A DNA stretch of 64,000 nucleotides from Cyanophora paradoxa. Taxonomy: Eukaryota > Glaucocystophyceae > Cyanophorales > Cyanophoraceae. The translations under genes and the position numbers were made by a program. Of the stretch, positions 13,801 to 25,000 are shown piece after piece; within the stretch, counting starts at the first letter, position 1, and each line of letters starts with the position of its first letter. Location: the NCBI GenBank assembly GCA_004431415.1, contig QPMI01000578.1:40054-104053 (forward strand), read 5' to 3'. Below the pieces are notes generated by a model, which had not been told where the DNA came from, did not search any database, and was given only the letters and a program-made list of their open reading frames with translations.

Positions 13801-13908
13801 TTCTCTGAAGCGCCTGGATGCCTCGCGGTTCCGCACTTTCTTGTCGTCGGCGCGCCCGCTGTTGGCGCTCTCGTAACCATCCATGTCCATTTCGTATCCG
13901 GGCGCCAT
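10864..13908 (-). CDS. bZIP transcription factor A
   Basis: A nuclear DNA-binding regulator. The start is ATG at 13908. Exon 1 (13908-13792) carries the basic region NREASRRFREKKK. Exon 2 (13641-13597) and exon 3 (from 13528) carry the zipper ERALAEENALLKD and EMDVLRKKLAS. Joined, they satisfy the bZIP pattern N-x7-R-x9-L-x6-L-x6-L. Downstream exons match those of bZIP B at 18890-21448: AVEHLVRGLPDALAPNIERA (about 13320), LIKDLPHVIPPIAYGE (about 13050), EPKEGIMRDIFRLY (about 12790), RYLRALDNKRRL (about 12520), LRPEQ (12143), IAGRFAWFESHMAALQ (11917-11870), HRSQDNVIGYRF (about 11740) and LLRDLIRDAVTREL (about 11310). LRPEQIAGRFAWFE recalls a C-terminal motif of stramenopile bZIPs, which is my recollection. 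The LRPEQ exon is followed by an apparent GC-AG intron. The stop at 10864 follows an acidic end, DDSDVDITSFM. Confidence 0.75.
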
Positions 13909-15471
13909 GTCGCCGTCCACCGCAAAAACCCGCCTACAAATTTGTTGGCTCTCTCTCTGCACTTCAAGGCCCAGGCTTAGGGCGTTTTATACGTGGACGG
14001 TGGACTTCAAAATCGCCCAGCGCCGCGGGCAGTACGCCGCAGGGCCTTTGTCCCGTTTGAGCTTTGAAAGCGCACTGCCGGGCGCGGGCGGCTGGCCTGG
14101 CTGCAGCTGCCGAAGTACGGCTGCAGTTAAACTCCGGATCGGATCGGCGGGGACAGCTCGCCTACGCCGTGACGGGCTGCTGGGCGCGCGCGCGCGTACG
14201 GCAGCGAGGGTAGTACTTCTCGGCGAACACCGCGCGTGAGGCGCGCGGGAGGGCGAAGCTAGTGCTGCGGCGACGGGTGCGCTGAGCTCGAAATCGGAAG
14301 CTGCGGCCGGCTGCGGCGACGGGCGCGCTGAGCTACCGTAGTACAGTCGGCGTGTCAGTCGCACATGAGCGAACTGTCTCAGTGTGCATGGTCACCATGG
14401 TGGCCGGCGCGCCGACTCGCCGCCGAGTCGCCGCCGACTCGGCGACTCGGAGGCGGCACGCCGCCGTGACACGACAGCTGCAGCCGCGCGCTCAGGAGCC
14501 TCAGGCCCCGGAGCGCGATGGGATTGAAATATATATTGTGGGCTCGAATCCGTCGGAGTCCAATATATGATATCTCCAGCCAGCCGTTAGCTAAATATTA
14601 ATATTAATAGGCCGTTGACTCACGCGAGCTCGACAATGGAGGATTTCAACTGGCCGCGAATTCACGATCACGTGCATGGTCGGATGATCATGATGGACCG
14701 GAGTCACCGCCGACGTCGACTCACCGGACCATTGTAAGTTACTAAGTTACTAAGCTTAAGTTACGTACTAGTACAGTAGTAGTACTACGGTTACTTAGTA
14801 CGGTATACTGTAAACTTTGAAACTTGGTCATGAAACGTACGTATACGAATATCCGCCCGCGTTTAAATTTGACTATATTCGACAGACCCTCGCGCTGGCG
14901 AATATTTGATGCTGGCGAATTGAGCCTTTGTATGGAAAAAGGGGTACGGGTGGCTGACCCGTCTATGGCGAGGGTCGCGGGGTGGCGAAATCAAGACGCT
15001 GGCGGACTCCGGGACTACTCGTAACTTGGTAACTTCTGACAGGATTTTCGGGTTTTGGCGAAATAAAGTGCTGGCGGATATTCGTACTCCGATTCGCGAT
15101 CGCGAGTCGCGAGTCTCGCGACTACTAGTACTGTAATTTCCGAGCATGCGCAGAATTTGCGTTTCGCCGCTTTAATTAAATTTCGCGCGCGGCGCTATAG
15201 CTAGCAACTGCAACTGTTATACTATGATAATTACTTGATCATCGGATCATGATTGTCCGACGGTCAGTGTCGATTAAATGAAAACAGCAGGTTATTTGTC
15301 TTCTAGATCTTCTTCTTCAAATTTAAAGCTTCAAGGCTTCGAATTCCGAGGCTTCCGACTCTTAAGAGCCTCGGAGTCTAAGTTCCGAGGACCGTCGGAC
15401 CGAAGTTCGTGCTCTTCAAGGCTTGTCTTCACTGAGTCAATTCGTTGGACCGCACGGTGACCGTCGGACAC

Positions 15472-15579
15472 CCGGGCAGCGGCGGGCACCCTGCAGGCTG
15501 CAGCGGCAGTGCAGCCTGCAGGCTGCAGCCTGCAGCCTGCAGCCTGCAGGGTGCCCGCCGCAGCGGCGCCGCTGCCCGG
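15472..15579. repeat. Long inverted repeat with PstI-like core
   Basis: The left arm (15479-15503) reads GCGGCGGGCACCC then TGCAGGCTGCAG. The right arm (15537-15561) is its exact reverse complement over 25 bp. The arms extend imperfectly to CCGGGCAGC on the left and GCTGCCCGG on the right. The loop holds more GCCTGCAG units. The structure could fold into a very stable hairpin in DNA or RNA. Confidence 0.75.
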
Positions 15580-16159
15580 CCCGGCCCGGCGGCCCGGCCG
15601 GCGGCCAGACTCTGAGAGTCTGCCAGGCCCAGAGACTGTGGCCGCACTGGCCGGTAACTCACAAAAAAAACACTTGATGGCAAATATGAATTGATAAGAA
15701 CCTCCGCGGCGAGTCCGGACTCCGGATCCGTGCCACGGTGCGAGGCTCTGCGGAGTTCCGAGCGTTAACTGACGTTTCGAAGTCAGACTCAGTGCGTCAA
15801 GGTAAGTTCGAGTTACGATGCCGTTTGAGCGCCGGTTCGCGACCAAGAGTCCCAAAAAAGCTCGTACGTATACCCGGGCCCCCCTACGTATACTACCCCC
15901 ATACAAACGTTAACTTACTACCCCCATACAAACGTTAACTTAGCTATAGCTACCGGAGGATCGGATCGATATCCCGGCCCCCGGCCCGGAGCCTCGGGGT
16001 CCGGCCGCGGGGAGGACCACGCTCCAGTTGATCATGAGGCCCCTGCATGCATATATATGTGAGGCTGCATGATCATGATAAGTGAGCTCGAGCTCCATCA
16101 CCGGTACCGCGGCGCTAGGCCTATTCTTAGACTAGCAGACCGCGCCCGGCCCAGTGCAA

Positions 16160-16925
16160 GAGCAGCAAGTGCGGGCCGCGCGCGGAGGTGCAAGGGGGGG
16201 TACTTCTACACATTCCAGGGTACGGGGGGGGGGGGCAGAGAGCAAGGCAGGCGGGAGGGAGAGGCGGGCGGGGTGGCGAGGCGGGCGGGGGGGGTGGCCC
16301 AGTGGCGGGGCGGACGGATGGGGTGGCGAGGTGGGCGGCGGCAGCAGGCTGGCGGGCAGGCGAGGGCGGCGGCGGGCAGGAGAGCGGGAGGAAAGACAGG
16401 TGGGACCTGACCCTGCGCATAGCCTGCACATACGCAGAGCCGAGGCGTCAGCTCGCCCCAGACAGCGGCCGTGCGGGGGCGGGGCCCAGCGGCGGCGGCC
16501 GCGCGGCCGGGCCAGGTGCGGTAGCAGCGGCGGGGCGAACCCGGAGTCGACGAAGCTGAGGCAGCGGGGGGGGGGGGGGGGGGGGGGGGGGCGGGGGGGC
16601 GGCGGGCGAGGAAGCGGGCGGAGCGGCAGGTGGCGCCGGGCCCTGCGCATAGCCTGCGCAGAGCCCGGCGCGAGGCGTCAGCTCGCCCCGGAGAGCCTCG
16701 GCGCGGAGGCGAGGCCCAGCGGGGACGGCCGGGTAAGGTGCGCAGCAGCAGCGGCGGGGCGAACCTGGAGTCGACGAAGCTGAGGCAGCGGGCGGGGCGG
16801 AGGACGAGGAAGCGGGCGGAGCGGCAGGTGGCGCCGGGCCCTGCGCATAGCCTGCGAAGCTTAAGAGCCGAGGCGTCAGCTCGCCCCGGACAGCCGCGGC
16901 GCGGGGGCGGGGCCTAGCCCGGCGC
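16160..16925. repeat. GC-rich tandem repeats with homopolymeric G tract
   Basis: Three related units of roughly 200 bp begin near 16406, 16633 and 16832. They share CTGCGCATAGCCTGC, GGCGTCAGCTCGCCCC and GTCGACGAAGCTGAGGCAGC. An unbroken run of about 30 G lies at 16567-16597, and shorter G-rich segments flank it. Open frames across it reflect composition and are not convincing as genes. Confidence 0.7.
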
Positions 16926-18889
16926 TGCGTACTAGGAGCAGCTGCGAATACTGCGACGCCGCCACCCTCTGCTACGGGGCCAACGCGTACGGCGTGGCCC
17001 GAGCTCGAGGCCGCAGCCGGAGAAGTGGGCGCGCGAGGCTGAAAAGAAGATGCGCAAGAGGAGCTGTTCGACATGGCTTCTGTGCGCGCTCTGCTCGGGA
17101 TTGCCGGGCGGCATGCGAGCTCACCTTTCGTCCGAGCCGAGCTTGATTGCAGCCGGGCGGCGGGCGCGGGGCAGTCATGATCATCACTCGGCCAAGCGAC
17201 GCGCACCGGAAAGCGGCGTCGCGGGCGCCTTCTTCCTTCCTGCCGAGTGAAGTGCTTCCCGCAAGCGAGTGCATTTGCCGCCCGGATGGCAGCCGCGTGG
17301 GTCGGAGCAAGGTCGCGAGCTAGAGCAGAGCTGAACTTCGCTTGCTGCTAGGTTCAGAGGCAGCAGGGCTCCGCCGGACGGCGTCATGCGTGCTACGTTG
17401 TGGTACCCAAGACACGCGCCATTCCCCCCTGCAGCTGCTCGAGTCTCGATGCGCCTCCAACTCTCAGGAGCGCTTTTTTCCGGCGCCCGGTACAACAGGT
17501 ACTCGAGGCGGCCTAGCGCGCCGCGCGCCGCTCCCCGAGCCCGGGCATGTATGACAGAAGTCGGCCTTGGGGAAAGGAGAGGCCCTTAGGTCTGTGCGTA
17601 TCTTGTGGCAAACTTCAAATTGATTTTATAGACAAAATTTTTGGACCTAGGTACCCATTTTCGACCCTAGGGAGCACGATGGCGGCGCTACTTTTCAAAT
17701 GTGACACCTCTAACAAGCACTAACAGCACGTACGAACGAAATTGTTCGCGTGAAGCCCGATCGCCATTGGCCGAAAAGCTCAATCGCCCCATTCACGGAC
17801 AAGCGCAAATGTCATTGGCTTCCAGCTTGCTTCCCCTTCGCCGATGGAAATTGCAAAAAGCCTCTGTACCCGGCTGGTAGGCTGGAGTCACCGCGGCCTT
17901 GCACGTGACTGAGCCGCGCGCGTCACGCGTCGCTTCGCTCAGCTGAGAGTCACTGCGCATGCAGCTGATATCGATATACGCGTACGTATACGAGACCGCC
18001 ACGCGCGCGGCGCGCGCGGCGTGGCGCACCGTGGCGCCGGCACGAATCGCTGGCGCTAGCTAGACCAAGCTAGCTATAGAAGCTACGTATACTAGGGGGC
18101 GTAGTCCTCTCCGGGCTCAACAGCTGCAGCAGTATATATATATAATAACCGCGCGCGGTTGCGGGCCCCCGCGGCCGTACGCGTTTTAAAAACAAAGAGC
18201 GGCCACCCTCACGCCTTGAGTCCCCAAGACCCAAGGCCACTCCTGCTCCGCAGGGACTCGCTTGTTGTAGAGCGCATCGAGAGCATTCAGGAGCACGTGG
18301 TCCGGCGCATATAGCGATAGCAGGTGAGGAGCGAGCTCGACATGTTTGCGCAGCCCCGCCCCTGCATTTTTTTCCGCCGCTCGCAGCGGCTACGATGCGA
18401 TCACACCTATACGAGAGCGCATGCAAAGAATCTCATCTTACAAAAATTGCTAACACAGAAAGTACGCCGCACCAACTCACCAGGGGAGCAAGGGAGGGGG
18501 TACCCCCCCCTTGCAATGAATTCGCACACACCGAGACAAATGGCTAGAGATATAACTGAGGTGTCCATCTGTGTCAAGTCGAGAGATGAACCTACGGGAC
18601 TAAGCCTTTCGGACATCGGACCGGGCGGAGCTCGGTGGCGCTAGGCCTATAGCTAGGCCTAGGGGAACCTCGAACGCGAAATTAAAGGAAACGTCGACGT
18701 CAACGTTAACGTACGCGTAAGAACAATTCGTATTCTTCAAAAAAGGCTTCGCTTTTGCAAGCTTCAGGGGGATACTGCTACATGCATATGAACATCGCGA
18801 TCGAATCGTTGTGAGCTAGAAGAGTATGCATACGTACATGTACCTAGCCTGTACATGTCGTGCAAATATTCTAGTGATCATGATCGATA

Positions 18890-21448
18890 TCAGCCCCACT
18901 GCCGCTCGGGGTACGGGGGTCCCATGGCCAATGTGGAAAGCTGAGAGTCGGGGTACAACCCAAAGGCTTGGCCGTGCGGGGGCGAGAGCGGCGGCACGAA
19001 AGAGGGGGAGAAAAGCAGGGCCTCGTCCAGGGTAGGGATAGCCGGGGGGTGCGGGGGTAGGGGATCTTGGGAGGGGAGCTCGAGGGGGCCGCCAGGCGCC
19101 GCGGCCGGCTGCATCCCCAGAGGCGCGCCCGGGGGGGCGAAAGCACTGTCCGGAGCAGACGTGGGCCACGGCTGGCCATGGCTCGGATGGAGTGTACCCC
19201 CGAGCGGCTCCGGGGGCGGAATGGGAGCGTCCGCGCTCGCCCCGACGGGGGGGTACAGCCTGTACATCCCCGGGGGGGGAGCGGCGGCGCCCGGGCCCGG
19301 GCCGACCACGTCGAGAGAGTGCATCCCCTGCAGCGGCGACTGGAAGAAGTGCGAAAGCTGCGGGGTACGGCGTCAGCCAGAAAAAAAGCGTAAGAGGGGC
19401 GGGGTTACGGCGCGCCTCGCGCGTGACAGCCTCGCGGATCAAATCGCGGAGCACATCGGGGGGTACGCCGGCCCCGGGGGGCGCCGGGGCGGGGGCGGGA
19501 GCGGCGGCGGGGCCGCGGGGCTGGGCGGGGGCGGGCACGGACGGGCCCGGACCCTCCGCCGTCCTCTTGCGCGGGGCGGGAGCCGCGGGCGGGGCAGAGC
19601 CCCGTGGGCGGGCGGAAGGGGGCGGAGGGGAGGGCGCCGCGGTCGACGGGGTTGGCGATTGCACCGGAGGCGGCGCCGGGATTGGGGCAGATGGCTCCGG
19701 GCTATGGGTGGGGTTTGCGGGCGGAGGGGAGCTGTTCTTAGGGGAGCCCACGGCCAGGGGGGGACGGCGCGTCCATGACGTCGAATCGGTACCCCACTAC
19801 GCGGTCCTGCGATCGGCGGGCGCATCAGCGTACCCCGGATGCCGGAGGAAGGGGGTAAGGGCGCGCACCTGGAGCTCGGGGAGGAATTTGTCTATCCAGG
19901 CGACCCGGCCCGCGACCTGTACCCCGGCGCAGTGGCCGGCCGCGTCGGGCGGGCGGCGCGTCTTCAACACGATGCTCGGCGGGGGCCGCAGGCGGACACC
20001 TGTTCAGGCCGCAGGGTCCGCAGTGAGAATGGCTCGAAAGTGTGGGTGAACCTGCGCCGGTTCGATTCGGCACGGGGTACGGGGTACGGTTCGCGGGGTA
20101 CGGGGTACGGGGGGTACCACGCGTCGTCCGCCTCCACCTCTGCCGCTATGACCTGCCCCCAGGGGGGTGAGATGCAGGGATGGGGAGAAGAGAAACGGGG
20201 GGAAAGGAAGAGAAACGGGGGGGGAGGGGGGGGGGGGGAAGGGGGGGAGGGGAAGGGCGCACCGCCGCCTCCTGGAGGAGAACTGAGGGGGGTACGGTTA
20301 ATAGAGAACGTGCGCGGCTTTCGGGGAACGGGCGCCGCACGGCGCAGCCTCCGTCGCCGGTCGATCAGCTGCGCCGCCGTTGGGGGCGGCGGGCGCGACG
20401 AGACGGTGCGCGTGGGGGTGGGGAGTACTCGCACCTGCTTGTAGCGCTCCCGGTGGGTACTGAAGAAGTTTCTCAGCTCCGCTATTTGCTCGGGCGTCGC
20501 CCTATTCTGTCCGGGGGTCGTCGCCGTGCTGGGGGGCGGGGGGAGGGGCGGGGGGTACGCCGCGCCTTATCGCCCGGCTTGCCCCATATGTGGTAGATCT
20601 CTTTCAGAAGGGGGTCCTCGGGTTCAGCTGCGGCCGGGGATCGAGCCTGGGTACTGGGTTTTTAGCGATCGGGGCGGCGCACGGAGACCCGGGGCTGTTA
20701 TGTCGAGCCACGTGAGCATACCCTGGCTTAGAGTTAGGGGGGCGTGGCGGAGGGGGGGTACGGGCGGCGCGCACCCAGACGCGTATCTCTGAGTAGGCTA
20801 GCGCGGGGCACGTGTGCTTGATGTCCTTGATCAGCTCTGCGCTCGCTCGGCCTCGCCGCGTCAGCGCCGCGACGCGCCAGGTAGACGGGTACACGCACGC
20901 GTCGCCATTGCAGCCGCGTACTTGGGCACTGCCCGCGGTCGTTCAGCGGCGGCGCCGGCGCCGGCGCCGGCGGGGCGCCAGCCCCGCGACGCACTGGAGA
21001 GGGCGCGCTGGAGGTTGGGCAGGAGCGCGCCAGGGACGCTCTGCTTGAGGTTCTCCACGGCCGCTTTCTGCGGGGCGACCGTCAGACTTCTCGTTAAGCG
21101 TTCGGGCCGAGCGCGGCGCAGCGCGCGGCGCGCGGCGCTGGCACCGCGGCAGCGTTGACGTCGCTCATCACCGCCGGGACGTTGATGCTCGTGCTAGCGA
21201 GTCTCTTCCTCAGAGTCTCCATTTCCTAAGCCCGGGCGGGGCTCTGTGGTGCGATCCTGGGGAGCGCGGCGACGGGCGGGCGAGCGCACCTCCTTCAGCT
21301 TGGTGTTCTCCACCGCCAGCGCCCGCTCTTGCTCCTTCTTGCGCTCTCGGAAGCGACGTGACGCTTCCCGGTTGCGCTCCCGATGCTGCGGCCGCGCTTC
21401 ATCATCTGGCTGGCCATTGCCCGTATCCGAATCCGTCGTGTCGCGCAT
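18890..21448 (-). CDS. bZIP transcription factor B (paralogue of A)
   Basis: A nuclear regulator. The start is ATG at 21448. Exon 1 encodes the basic region NREASRRFRERKK continuous with the zipper start ERALAVENTKLKE. The next exon gives EMETLRKRLASTSINV (about 21215), so N-x7-R-x9-L-x6-L-x6-L is fulfilled. Exons paralogous to bZIP A follow in the same order: AVENLKQSVPGALLPNLQRA (about 21050), AELIKDIKHTCPALAYSEI (about 20840), EPEDPLLKEIYHIWG (about 20620), ATPEQIAELRNFFSTHRE (about 20490), LRPEQ (about 20010), VAGRVAWIDKFLPELQ (about 19910), RRSQDRVVGYRFDV (about 19815) and DVLRDLIREAVTREA (about 19450). It then ends in a Pro-rich segment with a stop at about 18890. The intron that splits basic region from zipper in A is absent here. 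Several introns begin GTACCCC, unlike those of A. Exact exon ends are inferred. Confidence 0.72.
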
Positions 21449-22032
21449 GGCTGCAGCCCCCTGGACCGGAGGCGGTAGGATCGAGGATCAGATCGGCGAC
21501 TCGGGCCACTCGGCGACCCGCCGCTGCGCCGCCTGAAATCGGATAAGATCGGCGACTCGCCGCGGCCGATTGTGGGCGCGGGCCGGGGCGATCGCCGCCG
21601 TCCAGCGCGGATTCTGTAGCTACAGCTGCCTGCTCGGGCCGCTAAGCGCGCCCTTGGTTGCTTCGCAAAAGCACGAACAACGTCCGTATACCCCCTCACG
21701 CGGGAGGGGGGGGGGGGTGCGGAATCGAAGGGTCGCCGCGCCGCCGCCGCTGCCAGCGCGTCGGCGGCGTAGCGCGTACACTCATACGTACGTACGAATA
21801 GCGCATCGCCTGCCCAGTGGCGAGCTGCTCCGCGGCAGCGCTACTCACTAGTACTGATCATGAGTACTAGCATGCGCGCAGCTGCATGCCGCAGTGCAGC
21901 TAGCCTGCGGGCAGGCGTCGCGGCCGGCCCTGCGGCGCACGCCGCCGGTCCCCGAGCTCGAGGCAGAGGCCCGGATTCGTATACGCTGCAGCTGCAGGCC
22001 GCCGGCCGCCGGCCGCTGTAGCTCTCGATTAA
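21449..22032. other. Spacer between bZIP B and the radical SAM gene
   Basis: Upstream of the bZIP B start codon and downstream of the inferred stop of the radical SAM gene. It contains GC-rich palindromes such as CTGCAGCTGCAG and GCCGGCCGCCGGC. It probably includes the bZIP B promoter, but no core promoter element can be recognised by eye. Confidence 0.4.
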
Positions 22033-25000
22033 TTACGAATACGACGTCGACAACGTGCACTTCAGACGGGCGCAAGTATACTCCAAGCATGATATTAAGT
22101 TTATATTAATGAAAGTACTATCATGATCAGTTGCAAGCGCCGGCCGCGGGGGCGCCGGCCGCGGGGCGCCGGCCGCGGGGGCGCCGGCGGCAGCCGCAGC
22201 GGGCGTGCTCCCCGCAGCTGCGGCGGGGCTCCCCTCTTTCGGGGCAGCGGAGAGGGGAAGCAACTCGCGCAGCTCCGTGTTCTGGATCGGGTCTGCCCGC
22301 GTCCCTTTTATGCCCGGCAGGGTGGCGCGGGGGGGGGGGGTACGGCAGTGCGCACCGTAGACGGAGTGCTGGACGCAGGCGGGTACGACGCGCCCGGCGC
22401 GGGGCTGGCCCGCCCCGCGGGGTCAGGGTACGGTGCGAGGAGGCGGAGGTGGAGGTGGAGGCGGAGGCGGAGGCGGAGGCGCGGGCCGGGGCGCTCTTTT
22501 CGGGTCTCCAGTCGGTCCCCAGGCTCTACATCTATCTCTCTTCGATGAAGTAAAAGAATTCGAGGCTCTGCTTTCATTCCAGTCGAACTTCGAGCTCGTG
22601 CTAGATGCTCGGAGAAGCTCTAGATGCATTTAAATTCTAGTCGGGTTCTTTAGTCTCGCCGCGAGTCGCCCGGGCCCTAGATCTGCTTCTCTTCGCGATC
22701 GAAGAAAAAGGAGCGGCTCCGAGCTCACCCGGGCCATTCCCGTAGGAGAGATAGCCTGAGGTGGCTTAGGTTTGGCGGAAGAGTTAAGTTCAGAGTTAAG
22801 AGTTAAGAGTTAGGAGTTAAGAAGTTAAGAAGAGTTAAGACTCTGCTTGCACTGGGTGTCCTCTATCAACTCTAACGCCACGCCCAAGCCACCTCAGGCT
22901 ACTGCCCCGGGCTCACCTGAGCCATCCCGTAGGAGCAGGCCTCGAGCCGCTCCTGCACCTCCCGCGTCCTACCCCCGCCCCCGCCCCCGCCCGGGTCAGA
23001 GGCGTCGTGGAGGGAAGGAAGGCCCCCGCCCTCGGCCGGGCCGAGGGGCTTGGAGCGCTCAGATCTGATCTGATCCGAGTGCCGGGGGCCGGGGGCCTCG
23101 ATCGAGTCTAAGGGGTCCGCCTCGAGCTCGGGCCCTCCTTCAGGGGCCCGCCAGCCGTCTCCCGGACTAAGCTGCAGGGGCCGGGCCGGGCGGACCGGGC
23201 GGATTCGGGGTCGGATCCCGCCGGGGCCGTTTCGCCCCGCTGGATGCGGGCCCACGCCCCCTGGACGTCACGCGCGTCCATGAACCTGGGTACCGGATCC
23301 GAGATTCGAACTCGAAAATTCGAATTTGAAATTGAAAATTGAATCAGGAATGGGGTACCGGTGCATGACTATGGTGAGGGGGCGGGCGCCGCGGAGGAGG
23401 GCGGTGGGGCCCCCCGCCCGCCGAAGGAAGCGTCCCACCTGGCGCCACGCCTCGTACCCCGCCAAAAAAAGATAGACAGCCGAAGAGAATATCGCGTACC
23501 CAAGCGAGCCCTATCGGTATCGTCCGCGGATCCGCGAGCGCAGCCCGCGCGATCTGGTAGAAGCGGCGCGTCACGATTCGACCCAGAAAAAAGAGCGGGG
23601 TACCGACCTTGATGGCCAGCACCCATGCGGGGGCTACCACATTACCCATCGCCGTGAAAAACGCGTCACGTGCCTGCGGGGGGTGCATGCAGGCTCGTTG
23701 CAATCCGGGGGGAGAAGAGGCAGGGGTACACACCTTGAGGTCTTCCTCGCACAGGTCGTCCATGAGGGGTACTGGCAGCGGGGCCCGAGGCTCGTTAGGG
23801 GCGGGCGGGCGGCGCGGCTCGGCAGGGCCGGCGAGACAGCTCGGGACTAGAAGCGCTAGACGCGAGGGAGAGGTGTACAGGGGCGCGGCGGCCTGCGAAC
23901 CGCGCGGGATCTAGTAGGGGCGGCAAGGGTCGGGGGCGACGAGGAAGAGGGCGGATCGAATGCCAATGCGGCTTTAGCTCGATCTTAAGCTCAGGGGGGC
24001 CTTAGATCTCGATCTTACGGTAGAGGGGTGGGGTCTTAGATCTCGATCTCAAGCTCAGAGGCGTGGGTCTCTAGCTCGATCTTAAGCTCCGGGCGCGTCG
24101 AAAGGGGCGGCTGCGCACCGTAGCGGCCCCCGACGAGGAGGCCCCAGCACGTCCGGTTGCACCGCGCGTCCCCTGCCGAGAAAAGTGGGGGGGGGAGGGA
24201 GGGGGGGGCGGGCTGATGGAGGGGCGCGGCGCACGCGCAGCGATCACGAGGGCTAGAGGAGGCTCGATCTAGAGACTAGAGGGGGAAGGGGGAGGAGGAG
24301 AGTGGCGGCGTCGATCGATCGCGAGCTGCAGGAGGGGCGCTGCGCGTGCGTGCGTGCGCGTACCCATCACGAAGGCTCGGTAGGGGAGGCGGCACCCCAA
24401 CCCCTCCTCGATCCGCCGCCTTGCCGGGCGGAATGAGGGGGGGGGGGGATTGGGAGGGGGTACGCCGGGCACCAGACGGGATCGCCGTCGCCGTCGTCCA
24501 GCGACTCGAAATCCGCTGCGGCGAAAGAGTCGAGGGGACGAACACGAGCGGGGGGTACGCGGCGCGGCCGCACCAGGCCGGCCCTTCTCCCCGGGGCCCC
24601 ATCGCCTCTCGTCGCCCACGTACGCCTGCGGGGCCGGGGACGTTCACACGGGGTACAGGAATTCGAGGCGAACGTGGGGGGGGTACCGCCGGCTGGAAGG
24701 AGAGCATGCGCCAGCCTCCCATCTCGACGCAAGCGCGAACCACCTCCGGGATTTGATCCACGTTCCCAGGCGACACTGCGCGCCCGACCGGCCGCTCGCT
24801 CGGGCCCCGAACCCTTCCGGAAGGGGCGCGGCGAAGCTTCAAAAGCGTACCCGTCATGTTGTGCGCGAGGTAGGAGCGTACCCCGAGCTCGCGGCGCAGC
24901 CGCTCGAACATGGCGACCAGTCTGCGCCACGTGAGGGGGTACTGTGGCGCGGGCGGGAGGGCGCGGGGGCGCGCCGGCGGCGGTAGGGGTGCAGGTCGGC

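Larger units (their letters stand above)
13909..18889. other. Repeat-rich intergenic region between the bZIP genes
   Basis: About 5 kb upstream of bZIP A and downstream of bZIP B. I find no exon with homology to anything else in the window. It contains a long inverted repeat (15472-15579), GC-rich tandem repeats with a homopolymeric G run (16160-16925), short AT-rich stretches, and many small palindromes such as GATCATGATC and TAGCTAGC. It may hold regulatory sequence for either bZIP gene, but nothing specific can be assigned. Confidence 0.45.
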
